From: Rahnella sp. AA
GTDB taxonomy: Bacteria > Pseudomonadota > Gammaproteobacteria > Enterobacterales > Enterobacteriaceae
DNA length: 64,000 nt
NCBI RefSeq assembly: GCF_002834385.1
Contig: NZ_PITQ01000001.1
Span: forward strand, 310,001 to 374,000
Direction of reading: 5' to 3'
How positions within the stretch are numbered: the stretch's first letter is position 1; the number at the start of each line of letters is the position of its first letter. A program made the position numbers and the translations under genes. Shown piece after piece: positions 55,551-64,000 of this stretch. Under the pieces are notes generated by a model. It was not told the DNA's origin, ran no database searches, and worked only from the letters and a program-made list of their open reading frames with translations.

Positions 55551-55825
55551 TTAAAAATCCTTTTGTAATTAAATTCAGTCTAAAACTTATCGGCATTAAA
55601 ATTTAAAATCAATATAATTCATCGTTGAAATTTTTTGAAATAATAAGCAGGTGATTCATATCTATTAAAATAATTAATAAATATACATGTGGCTTAATTT
55701 ATTGATTGTTTGTATATATCAATCCTCCGGAAATAACAGATTGACGGACAGGATGAATGCCTCATAAGATAATTTTATTACCCGTTTAATAATATTTTTT
55801 TTATAACAATAAAAATGGAAATAAC
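55551..55825. other. Divergent promoter region of the RTX/T1SS locus
   Basis: About 275 very AT-rich bases between the exported orphan (minus) and the exporter genes (plus). ATTGAT (55701-55706) and ATCAAT (55718-55723) form an inverted repeat that could be an operator. AT-richness suggests H-NS silencing, as is common for acquired loci. No specific regulator site was identified. Confidence 0.5.
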
Positions 55826-57973
55826 GTGATTGATATATTAGGCAACGTGAGTGATGATGTTAAAAAACAACCGGGGGATTTTTCTCTCTCCGGCCTTCTT
55901 ATCCTGGCCCGTTATCATGGAATTGCGGTAAACCCTGAAGATATCAGGCATCAGTTCAGTGATAACAATGACTCACTTAATTCAACACAGTGGCTTCTGG
56001 CTGCAAGATTTTTAGGTTTAAAATCAAAGTTAGTCAGCAAGAAAATAGACAGGCTTCACTTAGTCAGTCTTCCTGCCATGGTTTGGCGTGAAGATGGTTC
56101 GCATTTTATTTTAGCGAGAATCGATAACGACAAGTATTTGGTTCAGGATATTGCCCTCGGCAGGCCAGTCGTACTGGATAAAGACGTTTTTGAGTCACGC
56201 TATTCCGGCAAACTGATGCTTGTGGCCTCCCGCGCTTCGGTTCTGGGGAACCTGGCTAAGTTTGATTTCACCTGGTTTATCCCGGCCGTTATTAAGTATC
56301 GAAAAATTCTGCTCGAAGTGGTGGCTGCCTCTGCCGTTATCCAGTTTTTCGCATTGATCACACCGTTATTCTTCCAGGTAGTAATGGATAAGGTATTAGT
56401 CCATCGCAGTTTTAGTACGCTCGATGTCGTTGCCGCTGCTCTGTTTATCGTCATTATTTTTGAAGTGATGCTTGGCGGATTGCGCACGTATATTTTCGCT
56501 CATACCACCAGCCGGATAGATGTTGAGCTGGGCGCCCGTTTGTTTCGTCATCTGTTTTCCCTTCCTTTGGCCTGGTTCGAAAAACGTCGTGTGGGGGACA
56601 CAATTGCGCGTGTAAGGGAACTGGAACAAATTCGGACTTTCCTTACCGGGCAGGCGCTGACCTCGGTTATGGATCTCTTTTTTTCGTTCATCTTCCTGAT
56701 TGTCATGTGGTTTTACAGCAGTTGGTTAACGTTGGTCGTTCTGGCGTCCTTGCCTTGTTACGCAATCTGGTCAGCCTCTGTCAGCCCGGTTTTACGGGCG
56801 CGTCTGAACGAGAAATTTGCCCGTAACGCTGACAGTCAGTCTTTCCTGGTGGAGTCTGTCACCTCCGTAGGTACGATAAAATCAATGGCCGTTGAGCCCC
56901 AGATGATCCGCAACTGGGATCAACTCCTTGCCTCTTATGTGCATGCAGGATTGCGGGTTACCCGCCTTGCTACCATCGGGCAGCAAGGCGTTCAGCTGAT
57001 TCAGAAACTGGTGATGCTCGCAATACTCTGGCTGGGGGCACGTTTAGTCATTGATGGTGACTTAACCGTTGGTCAGCTGATTGCTTTTAATATGCTCTCC
57101 GGACAGGTCGCGGCGCCTGTCATTCGCCTCGCGCAGTTATGGCAGGATTTTCAGCAGGTTGGGATCTCGGTTGCACGCCTTGGCGATATATTGAATACCC
57201 CCACAGAGTTGTCCGGGAGTCGCGCTGTTTTACCTGAGATTAAAGGTCAAATCGATTTTGAGCAGGTGACATTCCGCTACAGGCCGGATGGTTCCGAAGT
57301 CTTGCATGATTTGACCCTGAGTATTAACGCGGCTGAGGTTGTCGGTATTGTTGGTCGGTCTGGTTCCGGGAAAAGTACCGTAACTAAACTGGTGCAACGC
57401 TTGTATACCCCTGGTCGGGGGCGGGTTCTCGTCGATGGCAACGACATAGAGCTTGCTGACCCGGCATGGCTGCGACGCCAGATTGGCGTGGTTTTGCAGG
57501 ACAATATTTTACTTAATCGCACCGTGCGGGAAAACATCGCGCTGTCTGAGCCGGGAATGCCACTTGAACAAATAATGGCTGCTGCAAAACTGGCCGGAGC
57601 ACATGACTTTATTATGGAACTGGCCGAGGGTTATGACACGGTTGTCGGGGAGCAGGGTTCCGGTCTTTCTGGCGGACAGCGGCAGCGGATTGCTATCGCG
57701 CGGGCTTTAGTGGGGGATCCTAAAATCCTTATTTTGGATGAGGCTACGAGTGCTCTGGATTATGAATCAGAGCGCGCAATTATGCAGAATATGCAATTAA
57801 TTTGCCGTGAGCGTACCGTACTGATTATTGCTCATCGTCTTTCTACTGTCAGGTTTGCACAAAGAATTATTGCGATGGATAAAGGAGAAATCATTGAGCA
57901 GGGCAGCCATGACGAACTCCTGAAAATAGAAAATGGTTATTATCGTTATTTACATGAGCTTCAGTCATTATGA
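55826..57973 (+). CDS. HlyB-like type I secretion ABC transporter
   Basis: A 715-residue inner-membrane exporter. The N-terminal 130 residues are a C39-peptidase-like domain in which the catalytic Cys of the QxDCG motif is replaced (Phe19 in QPGDFSLSG), although His93 (DGSHFILAR) and Asp (VQDIALGR) are kept. It should therefore bind but not cleave substrates, as in HlyB. Six membrane helices (about 150-430) and an ATPase domain follow: Walker [10 protein letters not shown], signature LSGGQRQR, Walker [14 protein letters not shown]-loop IIAHRLSTV. The start is GTG 55826. Its end overlaps the HlyD-like gene by four bases (ATGA). Substrate is probably the divergent RTX protein. Confidence 0.92.
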   Translation: MIDILGNVSDDVKKQPGDFSLSGLLILARYHGIAVNPEDIRHQFSDNNDSLNSTQWLLAARFLGLKSKLVSKKIDRLHLVSLPAMVWREDGSHFILARIDNDKYLVQDIALGRPVVLDKDVFESRYSGKLMLVASRASVLGNLAKFDFTWFIPAVIKYRKILLEVVAASAVIQFFALITPLFFQVVMDKVLVHRSFSTLDVVAAALFIVIIFEVMLGGLRTYIFAHTTSRIDVELGARLFRHLFSLPLAWFEKRRVGDTIARVRELEQIRTFLTGQALTSVMDLFFSFIFLIVMWFYSSWLTLVVLASLPCYAIWSASVSPVLRARLNEKFARNADSQSFLVESVTSVGTIKSMAVEPQMIRNWDQLLASYVHAGLRVTRLATIGQQGVQLIQKLVMLAILWLGARLVIDGDLTVGQLIAFNMLSGQVAAPVIRLAQLWQDFQQVGISVARLGDILNTPTELSGSRAVLPEIKGQIDFEQVTFRYRPDGSEVLHDLTLSINAAEVVGIVGRSGSGKSTVTKLVQRLYTPGRGRVLVDGNDIELADPAWLRRQIGVVLQDNILLNRTVRENIALSEPGMPLEQIMAAAKLAGAHDFIMELAEGYDTVVGEQGSGLSGGQRQRIAIARALVGDPKILILDEATSALDYESERAIMQNMQLICRERTVLIIAHRLSTVRFAQRIIAMDKGEIIEQGSHDELLKIENGYYRYLHELQSL

Positions 57974-59403
57974 ATATCTGGTTACCCGCATCAGCAGAGC
58001 TTCTCAGAAAGTATTATCATATCTGGAAAGAAGTCTGGAATATCCGTGAGAAACTAGACCCGCCTAAACGCGAGGGGGATGAAAGAGTATTTCTCCCTGC
58101 GAATCTCGAAATCACCGAGACGCCTGTTTCAGTCGCGCCGAAATACATTGCCCGTCTGATTATGTTGTTCACCGTGATTGCCTTTCTATGGGCAGTGTTA
58201 GGGAATATCGACATTGTTGCTGTGACACAAGGCAAAACGATCCTCAGCGGGCGAAGTAAGCAAATTCAGGCACTGGAAACGTCGGTGATTAAAAACATCT
58301 ATGTTGAAAATGGGGATTATGTTCACGCCGGACAGACGCTCATGCAACTTAATGGCCTCGGGGCTGACAGCGATTCTGAACAAACGCATCGGGCATTAGA
58401 AGCTTCACAACTGGCAAAACTGCGCAATGAAGCCATCATTGGCTCTTTTGAAAAAGAGGGCAGAGTAGAAATCAACAGGGTTAAAGCGGAACAAATAGGG
58501 TTGAGTCAGGAGGAAGTGTCTGCTGCACAATCATTAGCAATAAATCAGTATCAGGCATGGTCAGCTGAGGATGAGAAACTCCAGGCAATTTTAAACCAGC
58601 ATCAGGCCGAGCTACGTTCTAATCAGGATCAGGTTTATAAACTTGAGCAGATCCGGAAAATAGAAAAACAGCGATCGAAAGATTATCAGGCACTGCTTGA
58701 GAAAAAATATCTCTCGCAGCATGAATACTATGAGCAAGACAGTAAAACTATTCAAAATGAACAAGACTTAAGAAGTTTAAATAATCAGGCTCAGCAGATT
58801 AAGGAAAGTATTCATCAGGCTGAACAGGAAAGGTTGCAGAATAAACAAACATTTATGAGGGATATTCTAGACGCTCTCCGCCAGGCGAACGAACAGATCC
58901 CGCAGTTAAAAGGTCAGATGGAAAAAGCACTGCAGCGCCAGCAGTTTATGACATTGAAAGCCCCGGTTGATGGGACGATACAGCAGCTAAGCTTCCATAC
59001 GGTCGGTGGCGTGGTATCTGAAGCGCAGCCCATCATGACTATCGTTCCCCTCGACGATAAAATCGAGGTGGAATCGATGGTTGCCAATAAAGATATCGGT
59101 TTTGTCAGTGCAGGGCAGGATGTTGTTGTCAAAATTGAATCTTTTCCTTATACCCGTTACGGCTATATTACCGGGAAAGTTACGAGCGTGAGTTTTGATG
59201 CCATCGAACATGAGAAATTGGGGCTGGTGTTTAACGCGAATATTGTGCTGGATAAAAATTATCTGATCATTGAAGGCAAGCGCATCAATCTCGTTGCCGG
59301 GATGAACGTTAGCGCTGAAATCAAAACGGGTAAGCGTCAGGTGATTGATTATCTTCTCAGCCCGCTTCAAACAAAAGTCGATGAAAGCTTTAAAGAACGT
59401 TAG
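57970..59403 (+). CDS. HlyD-like membrane fusion protein
   Basis: A 477-residue periplasmic adaptor: a short cytoplasmic N-terminus, one membrane helix (about 60-78), a lipoyl-like segment with [17 protein letters not shown], a long Gln/Glu-rich coiled coil (about 130-320) that reaches toward TolC, and a second lipoyl and beta-barrel part with [13 protein letters not shown] and [13 protein letters not shown]. It bridges the ABC transporter to the outer-membrane TolC; no tolC gene is in the window, so the chromosomal TolC is presumably used. Translationally coupled to the ABC gene by an ATGA overlap. It is the last gene of the insert; dapB begins 274 bases later. Confidence 0.92.
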   Translation: MNIWLPASAELLRKYYHIWKEVWNIREKLDPPKREGDERVFLPANLEITETPVSVAPKYIARLIMLFTVIAFLWAVLGNIDIVAVTQGKTILSGRSKQIQALETSVIKNIYVENGDYVHAGQTLMQLNGLGADSDSEQTHRALEASQLAKLRNEAIIGSFEKEGRVEINRVKAEQIGLSQEEVSAAQSLAINQYQAWSAEDEKLQAILNQHQAELRSNQDQVYKLEQIRKIEKQRSKDYQALLEKKYLSQHEYYEQDSKTIQNEQDLRSLNNQAQQIKESIHQAEQERLQNKQTFMRDILDALRQANEQIPQLKGQMEKALQRQQFMTLKAPVDGTIQQLSFHTVGGVVSEAQPIMTIVPLDDKIEVESMVANKDIGFVSAGQDVVVKIESFPYTRYGYITGKVTSVSFDAIEHEKLGLVFNANIVLDKNYLIIEGKRINLVAGMNVSAEIKTGKRQVIDYLLSPLQTKVDESFKER

Positions 59404-59629
59404 TATCAGATGCAGATATGCATAAAGGTGAATGCTTATGCAGTTCGGCATGATTGCTGTTTAAAAGCCTGTTTAGCATGCCCGAGTTCCAATTTTACGA
59501 ACCGTTTAACACAAAATCCTAGATTACGTAACCTGAAATCAGATGGCTTTTACTGATGTTAACGGACCTATATCATAATTTTCTAATTATGAGGCAATTT
59601 CTCTGGCTCCTGGATCGCAGGGTCGATAA

Positions 59630-60499
<870 letters not shown>

Positions 60500-60549
60500 A
60501 ATTTGATTTAGATGTGATGTGGTTGTTTTGGTCATAATCTTTTGATAAA

Positions 60550-60585
60550 AGGGCAGTTCCTTGATTGCCCTTCTCTTTTTATTTA
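60550..60585 (+). terminator. Terminator after dapB
   Basis: AAGGGCA (60550-60556) pairs with TGCCCTT (60567-60573), followed by CTCTTTTTATTT. Confidence 0.82.
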
Positions 60586-60737
60586 TAAATACTCATCTTT
60601 ATTTAATTTTTTTCTGTAGCTCTCATTTTTATGAGTTTCGTGCCTAAATTTTCCGTTACCTGTGTGTTTTTTGAACACGACACCTTCTGCGACTTGCGAT
60701 AACCTCGTTTACATCACCAATTTTCAGACATCACTCT

Positions 60738-60753
60738 CCGCAAACGGTTACTA
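60738..60753. promoter_or_regulatory. PurR-box-like site upstream of carAB
   Basis: CCGCAAACGGTTACTA matches 11 of 16 positions of the PurR operator ACGCAAACGTTTTCGT, including the full CGCAAACG core. E. coli carAB is PurR-controlled at its upstream promoter P1, and the site here lies at a comparable place, about 225 bases before carA. Confidence 0.55.
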
Positions 60754-60927
60754 TACTGACTTAGGCTATGTTTTTATGGCGGTAAGAAGGCCTTTTCGCT
60801 GAGTTGTGCAAAAAACAGAGAAATAATGGTGCTTTTGGTGGACAAACCTCATCGCCCTCTCTAAAATGCCGCCGTTTGCCAAAAATTGGCTTCGGGAGCG
60901 ATTTTTGCATTGATTTAGATCTCGTTA

Positions 60928-60966
60928 TCTGAATTAATATGCAGATATTGTGATTTATTATTCTTG
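60928..60966. promoter_or_regulatory. Tandem ARG boxes (ArgR) at carAB promoter P2
   Basis: TGAATTAATATGCA (60930-60943) matches the ARG-box core TGAATwwwwATTCA at 13 of 14 positions, and TGATTTATTATTCT (60951-60964) at 12 of 14. The 18-bp boxes are separated by 3 bases, the standard ArgR hexamer spacing. A -10-like TAATAT (60935-60940) lies inside the first box, so ArgR-arginine should block the arginine-sensitive promoter, as in E. coli. Confidence 0.8.
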
Positions 60967-60975
60967 GAGGATGCT

Positions 60976-62148
60976 TTGATAAAGTCAGCGCTATTGGTTC
61001 TGGAAGACGGAACCCAATTCCACGGTCGGGCCATCGGGGCAGAAGGGTCGGCAGTGGGGGAAGTGGTCTTCAATACGTCGATGACCGGTTATCAAGAAAT
61101 CCTCACTGATCCTTCCTATTCGCGCCAAATTGTCACTCTCACTTATCCCCATATCGGTAATGTCGGCACCAATGCCGCTGATGAAGAATCCTCCGCAGTA
61201 CACGCTCAAGGTCTGGTCATTCGCGATTTACCTCTGATTGCCAGCAACTACCGCAGTGAAGAAAACCTCTCTGATTACCTTAAGCGCCATAACATCGTGG
61301 CCATCGCCGATATTGATACCCGTAAACTGACCCGCCTGCTTCGTGAAAAAGGTGCGCAAAATGGCTGCATCATCGCGGGCGATTCACCGGATGCTCAGCT
61401 GGCGCTGCAAAAAGCCAAAGCATTCCCGGGGCTGAAAGGAATGGATCTGGCAAAAGAAGTCACCACCGCGGAATCCTACAGCTGGCAGCAAGGTAGCTGG
61501 ACGCTGGAAGGTGAGTTGCCTGAAGCGAAGAAAAATGAAGAATTACCGTTCCACGTTGTGGCTTATGACTACGGCGCGAAACGCAACATCCTGCGCATGC
61601 TGGTGGATCGCGGTTGCCGCCTGACGGTGGTTCCGGCGCAAACTCCGGCTGCCGACGTGCTGAAACTCAATCCGGACGGCATCTTCCTGTCCAACGGCCC
61701 GGGCGACCCGGAGCCTTGCGATTACGCCATCGCCGCGATTAAAACTTTCCTCGAAACCGACATTCCGGTGTTCGGCATCTGTCTCGGCCATCAGTTACTG
61801 GCGCTGGCAAGCGGCGCGAAAACGCTGAAAATGAAACTCGGCCACCACGGCGGTAACCACCCGGTTAAAGATATCGATAACAACGTGGTGATGATTACGG
61901 CGCAGAACCACGGCTTTGCGGTAGATGAAAATAATCTGCCAGCGAATCTGCGCGTGACGCACAAATCGCTGTTTGACCACACCGTTCAGGGCATTCACCG
62001 CACCGATAAAGCGGCGTTCAGCTTCCAGGGACACCCTGAAGCCAGCCCGGGCCCGCACGATGCGGCGCCATTGTTCGACCATTTCATCGAACTGATTAAC
62101 GCTTACCGCGCTTCTCATAACAACAACGCCACTCTTATAAGCAAATAA
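60976..62148 (+). CDS. carA: Carbamoyl-phosphate synthase small subunit
   Basis: The glutamine amidotransferase subunit that hydrolyses glutamine and channels ammonia to CarB; product serves arginine and pyrimidine synthesis. The 390-residue protein has the N-terminal CPSase domain ([15 protein letters not shown]) and a class I glutaminase with catalytic Cys in [11 protein letters not shown] and GNHPVKD. The start is the TTG at 60976, preceded by GGAGG (60966-60970) at 5 bases, exactly as in E. coli carA; a TTG at 60964 overlaps the ribosome-binding site and is rejected. carB follows after 18 bases. Confidence 0.97.
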   Translation: MIKSALLVLEDGTQFHGRAIGAEGSAVGEVVFNTSMTGYQEILTDPSYSRQIVTLTYPHIGNVGTNAADEESSAVHAQGLVIRDLPLIASNYRSEENLSDYLKRHNIVAIADIDTRKLTRLLREKGAQNGCIIAGDSPDAQLALQKAKAFPGLKGMDLAKEVTTAESYSWQQGSWTLEGELPEAKKNEELPFHVVAYDYGAKRNILRMLVDRGCRLTVVPAQTPAADVLKLNPDGIFLSNGPGDPEPCDYAIAAIKTFLETDIPVFGICLGHQLLALASGAKTLKMKLGHHGGNHPVKDIDNNVVMITAQNHGFAVDENNLPANLRVTHKSLFDHTVQGIHRTDKAAFSFQGHPEASPGPHDAAPLFDHFIELINAYRASHNNNATLISK

Positions 62149-62166
62149 ATCAGGAGCGAATAAAAA

Positions 62167-64000
62167 ATGCCAAAACGTACAGACATAAAAAGCATCCTGA
62201 TTCTGGGCGCAGGCCCGATTGTCATCGGCCAGGCGTGTGAGTTTGACTACTCCGGCGCACAGGCGTGTAAAGCGCTGCGTGAAGAGGGTTACCGTGTCAT
62301 TCTGGTGAACTCTAACCCGGCAACGATTATGACTGACCCGGAAATGGCCGATGCGACATACATCGAGCCGATTCACTGGGAAGTTGTGCGCAAGATTATT
62401 GAGAAAGAACGTCCGGACGCTGTGCTGCCTACCATGGGTGGCCAGACTGCACTGAACTGTGCACTGGAACTGGAACGTCAGGGCGTGCTGGCAGAATTCG
62501 GCGTGACCATGATTGGCGCGACCGCAGACGCCATTGATAAAGCCGAAGACCGTCGCCGTTTCGATATCGCGATGAAGAAAATCGGCCTTGATACCGCACG
62601 TTCAGGCATTGCGCATACCATGGAAGAAGCGCTGGTGATCGCGGCTGACGTCGGTTTCCCGTGCATCATTCGTCCTTCATTCACCATGGGCGGCACCGGT
62701 GGCGGTATCGCGTACAACCGTGAAGAGTTTGAAGAGATTTGCGAACGCGGTCTGGATCTTTCCCCAACCAAAGAGCTGCTGATTGATGAGTCGCTGATTG
62801 GCTGGAAAGAGTACGAGATGGAAGTGGTGCGTGACAAAAACGACAACTGCATCATCGTCTGTTCAATCGAAAACTTCGATGCGATGGGCATCCACACCGG
62901 TGACTCCATCACCGTTGCGCCCGCGCAGACCCTGACCGATAAAGAATACCAAATCATGCGTAACGCCTCGATGGCAGTACTGCGTGAAATCGGCGTAGAA
63001 ACCGGCGGTTCAAACGTCCAGTTCTCGGTGAACCCGAAAAATGGTCGCCTGATTGTTATCGAAATGAACCCGCGCGTTTCCCGTTCATCAGCACTGGCAT
63101 CTAAAGCAACCGGCTTCCCGATTGCAAAAGTCGCTGCGAAACTGGCGGTGGGTTACACCCTCGATGAACTGATGAACGACATCACTGGCGGCAAAACGCC
63201 TGCGTCGTTCGAACCGTCTATCGACTACGTTGTGACGAAAATTCCCCGCTTCAACTTCGAGAAATTTGCCGGTGCAAACGACCGTCTGACCACGCAGATG
63301 AAATCCGTCGGCGAAGTGATGGCGATTGGCCGCACCCAGCAGGAATCTCTGCAAAAAGCCTTGCGCGGTCTGGAAGTTGGCGCAAGCGGCTTCGACCCGA
63401 AAGTGAACCTGGATGACCCGGAAGCGCTGACGAAAATCCGCCGCGAGCTGAAAGAAGCGGGCGCGGAGCGTATCTGGTACATCGCTGACGCCTTCCGCGC
63501 CGGGATGTCCGTTGACGGTATCTTTAATCTGACCAACGTCGACCGCTGGTTCCTGGTGCAGATTGAAGAGCTGGTGAAACTGGAAAATGAAGTTGCCGAA
63601 GGCGGTTTCAACATCCTGACCCATGACTACCTGCGCATGCTCAAACGCAAAGGCTTTGCTGACCTGCGCCTGGCTAAGCTGGTCGGTGTATCCGAAAGCG
63701 AAGTGCGCAAACTGCGCCACAAATACAATCTGCATCCGGTTTACAAACGTGTGGATACCTGTGCGGCGGAATTCTCGACTGACACGGCGTACATGTACTC
63801 CACGTACGAAGAAGAGTGCGAATCTAACCCGACCAACGACAAGCCAAAAATCATGGTGTTGGGCGGTGGTCCGAACCGTATCGGTCAGGGCATTGAGTTC
63901 GACTACTGCTGCGTACACGCTTCACTGGCGCTGCGTGAAGACGGTTACGAAACCATCATGGTCAACTGTAACCCTGAAACAGTTTCTACCGACTACGATA
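62167..64000 (+). CDS. carB: Carbamoyl-phosphate synthase large subunit, 3'-truncated by window edge
   Basis: Frame open from ATG 62167 to the end of the window; 611 of about 1073 residues are visible. It begins [20 protein letters not shown]. The visible part covers the carboxyphosphate-forming half (ATP-grasp with [14 protein letters not shown] and the [20 protein letters not shown] region, quoted in part), the oligomerisation domain, and the start of the carbamate-phosphorylating half ([20 protein letters not shown] at about 559-578). AGGAGCG precedes the start. Second gene of the carAB operon. Confidence 0.98.
   Translation, partial: MPKRTDIKSILILGAGPIVIGQACEFDYSGAQACKALREEGYRVILVNSNPATIMTDPEMADATYIEPIHWEVVRKIIEKERPDAVLPTMGGQTALNCALELERQGVLAEFGVTMIGATADAIDKAEDRRRFDIAMKKIGLDTARSGIAHTMEEALVIAADVGFPCIIRPSFTMGGTGGGIAYNREEFEEICERGLDLSPTKELLIDESLIGWKEYEMEVVRDKNDNCIIVCSIENFDAMGIHTGDSITVAPAQTLTDKEYQIMRNASMAVLREIGVETGGSNVQFSVNPKNGRLIVIEMNPRVSRSSALASKATGFPIAKVAAKLAVGYTLDELMNDITGGKTPASFEPSIDYVVTKIPRFNFEKFAGANDRLTTQMKSVGEVMAIGRTQQESLQKALRGLEVGASGFDPKVNLDDPEALTKIRRELKEAGAERIWYIADAFRAGMSVDGIFNLTNVDRWFLVQIEELVKLENEVAEGGFNILTHDYLRMLKRKGFADLRLAKLVGVSESEVRKLRHKYNLHPVYKRVDTCAAEFSTDTAYMYSTYEEECESNPTNDKPKIMVLGGGPNRIGQGIEFDYCCVHASLALREDGYETIMVNCNPETVSTDYD

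Noticed and set aside
60964-60975. An upstream TTG start for carA.
   Set aside because: It overlaps the GGAGG ribosome-binding site of the conserved TTG at 60976.

Overview
The window is a chromosomal segment of a gamma-proteobacterium of the order Enterobacterales. Nearly every protein can be matched to an Escherichia coli gene, and the gene order follows the E. coli map across its numbering origin: yjjJ-smp-serB-radA-nadR ... ettA ... slt-trpR-yjjX-gpmB-rob-creA-arcA-lasT-thrLABC-yaaA-yaaJ-talB-mog-satP-dnaKJ-nhaAR-rpsT-ribF-ileS-lspA-fkpB-ispH ... dapB-carAB. Several differences from E. coli (no lplA after yjjJ, no creBCD between creA and arcA, extra genes inserted at five places) suggest a Yersiniaceae-type genus such as Rahnella, Ewingella or Serratia. 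That genus-level guess is inference, not proof.

Layout. 1-5.8 kb: 3' end of yjjJ, smp, and the serB-radA-nadR cluster. 5.8-10.7 kb: an insert with a DUF3300/DUF2950 pair of exported proteins and a divergent MDR oxidoreductase/LysR pair. 10.7-16.4 kb: ettA, a LuxR-type regulator and a P2-type cation ATPase. 17-24.3 kb: slt, trpR (with its operator), yjjX, gpmB, rob, creA, arcA (with an FNR-like box and a yjjY-like micro-ORF upstream) and lasT. 24.4-29.4 kb: the threonine operon with leader peptide and attenuator. 29.4-35.8 kb: yaaA, yaaJ, talB, mog, an inserted MHS-type transporter and satP. 36-42 kb: dnaKJ behind sigma-32 promoters, nhaAR and rpsT. 42.4-48.2 kb: the ribF-ileS-lspA-fkpB-ispH operon. 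59.7-64 kb: dapB and carAB (carB runs off the end).

The main accessory region lies between ispH and dapB (48.2-59.4 kb). It holds an SMP-30-type lactonase and a general porin on the minus strand. Next comes a self-contained type I secretion locus: a 1395-residue RTX protein and a 192-residue exported orphan on the minus strand, diverging from an HlyB-like ABC exporter and an HlyD-like adaptor on the plus strand. The RTX protein is the most unusual object in the window. Its N-terminus looks like a circularly permuted papain-like (NlpC/P60-type) domain. It is followed by a module resembling the FrpC self-processing domain, but with Ser-Pro where FrpC is cut at Asp-Pro. Then come four near-identical 432-bp RTX repeats and a short fifth. 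Base composition changes sharply between its AT-rich N-terminal half and its GC-rich repeat half.

No tRNA, rRNA, insertion sequence, integrase or CRISPR array was seen.
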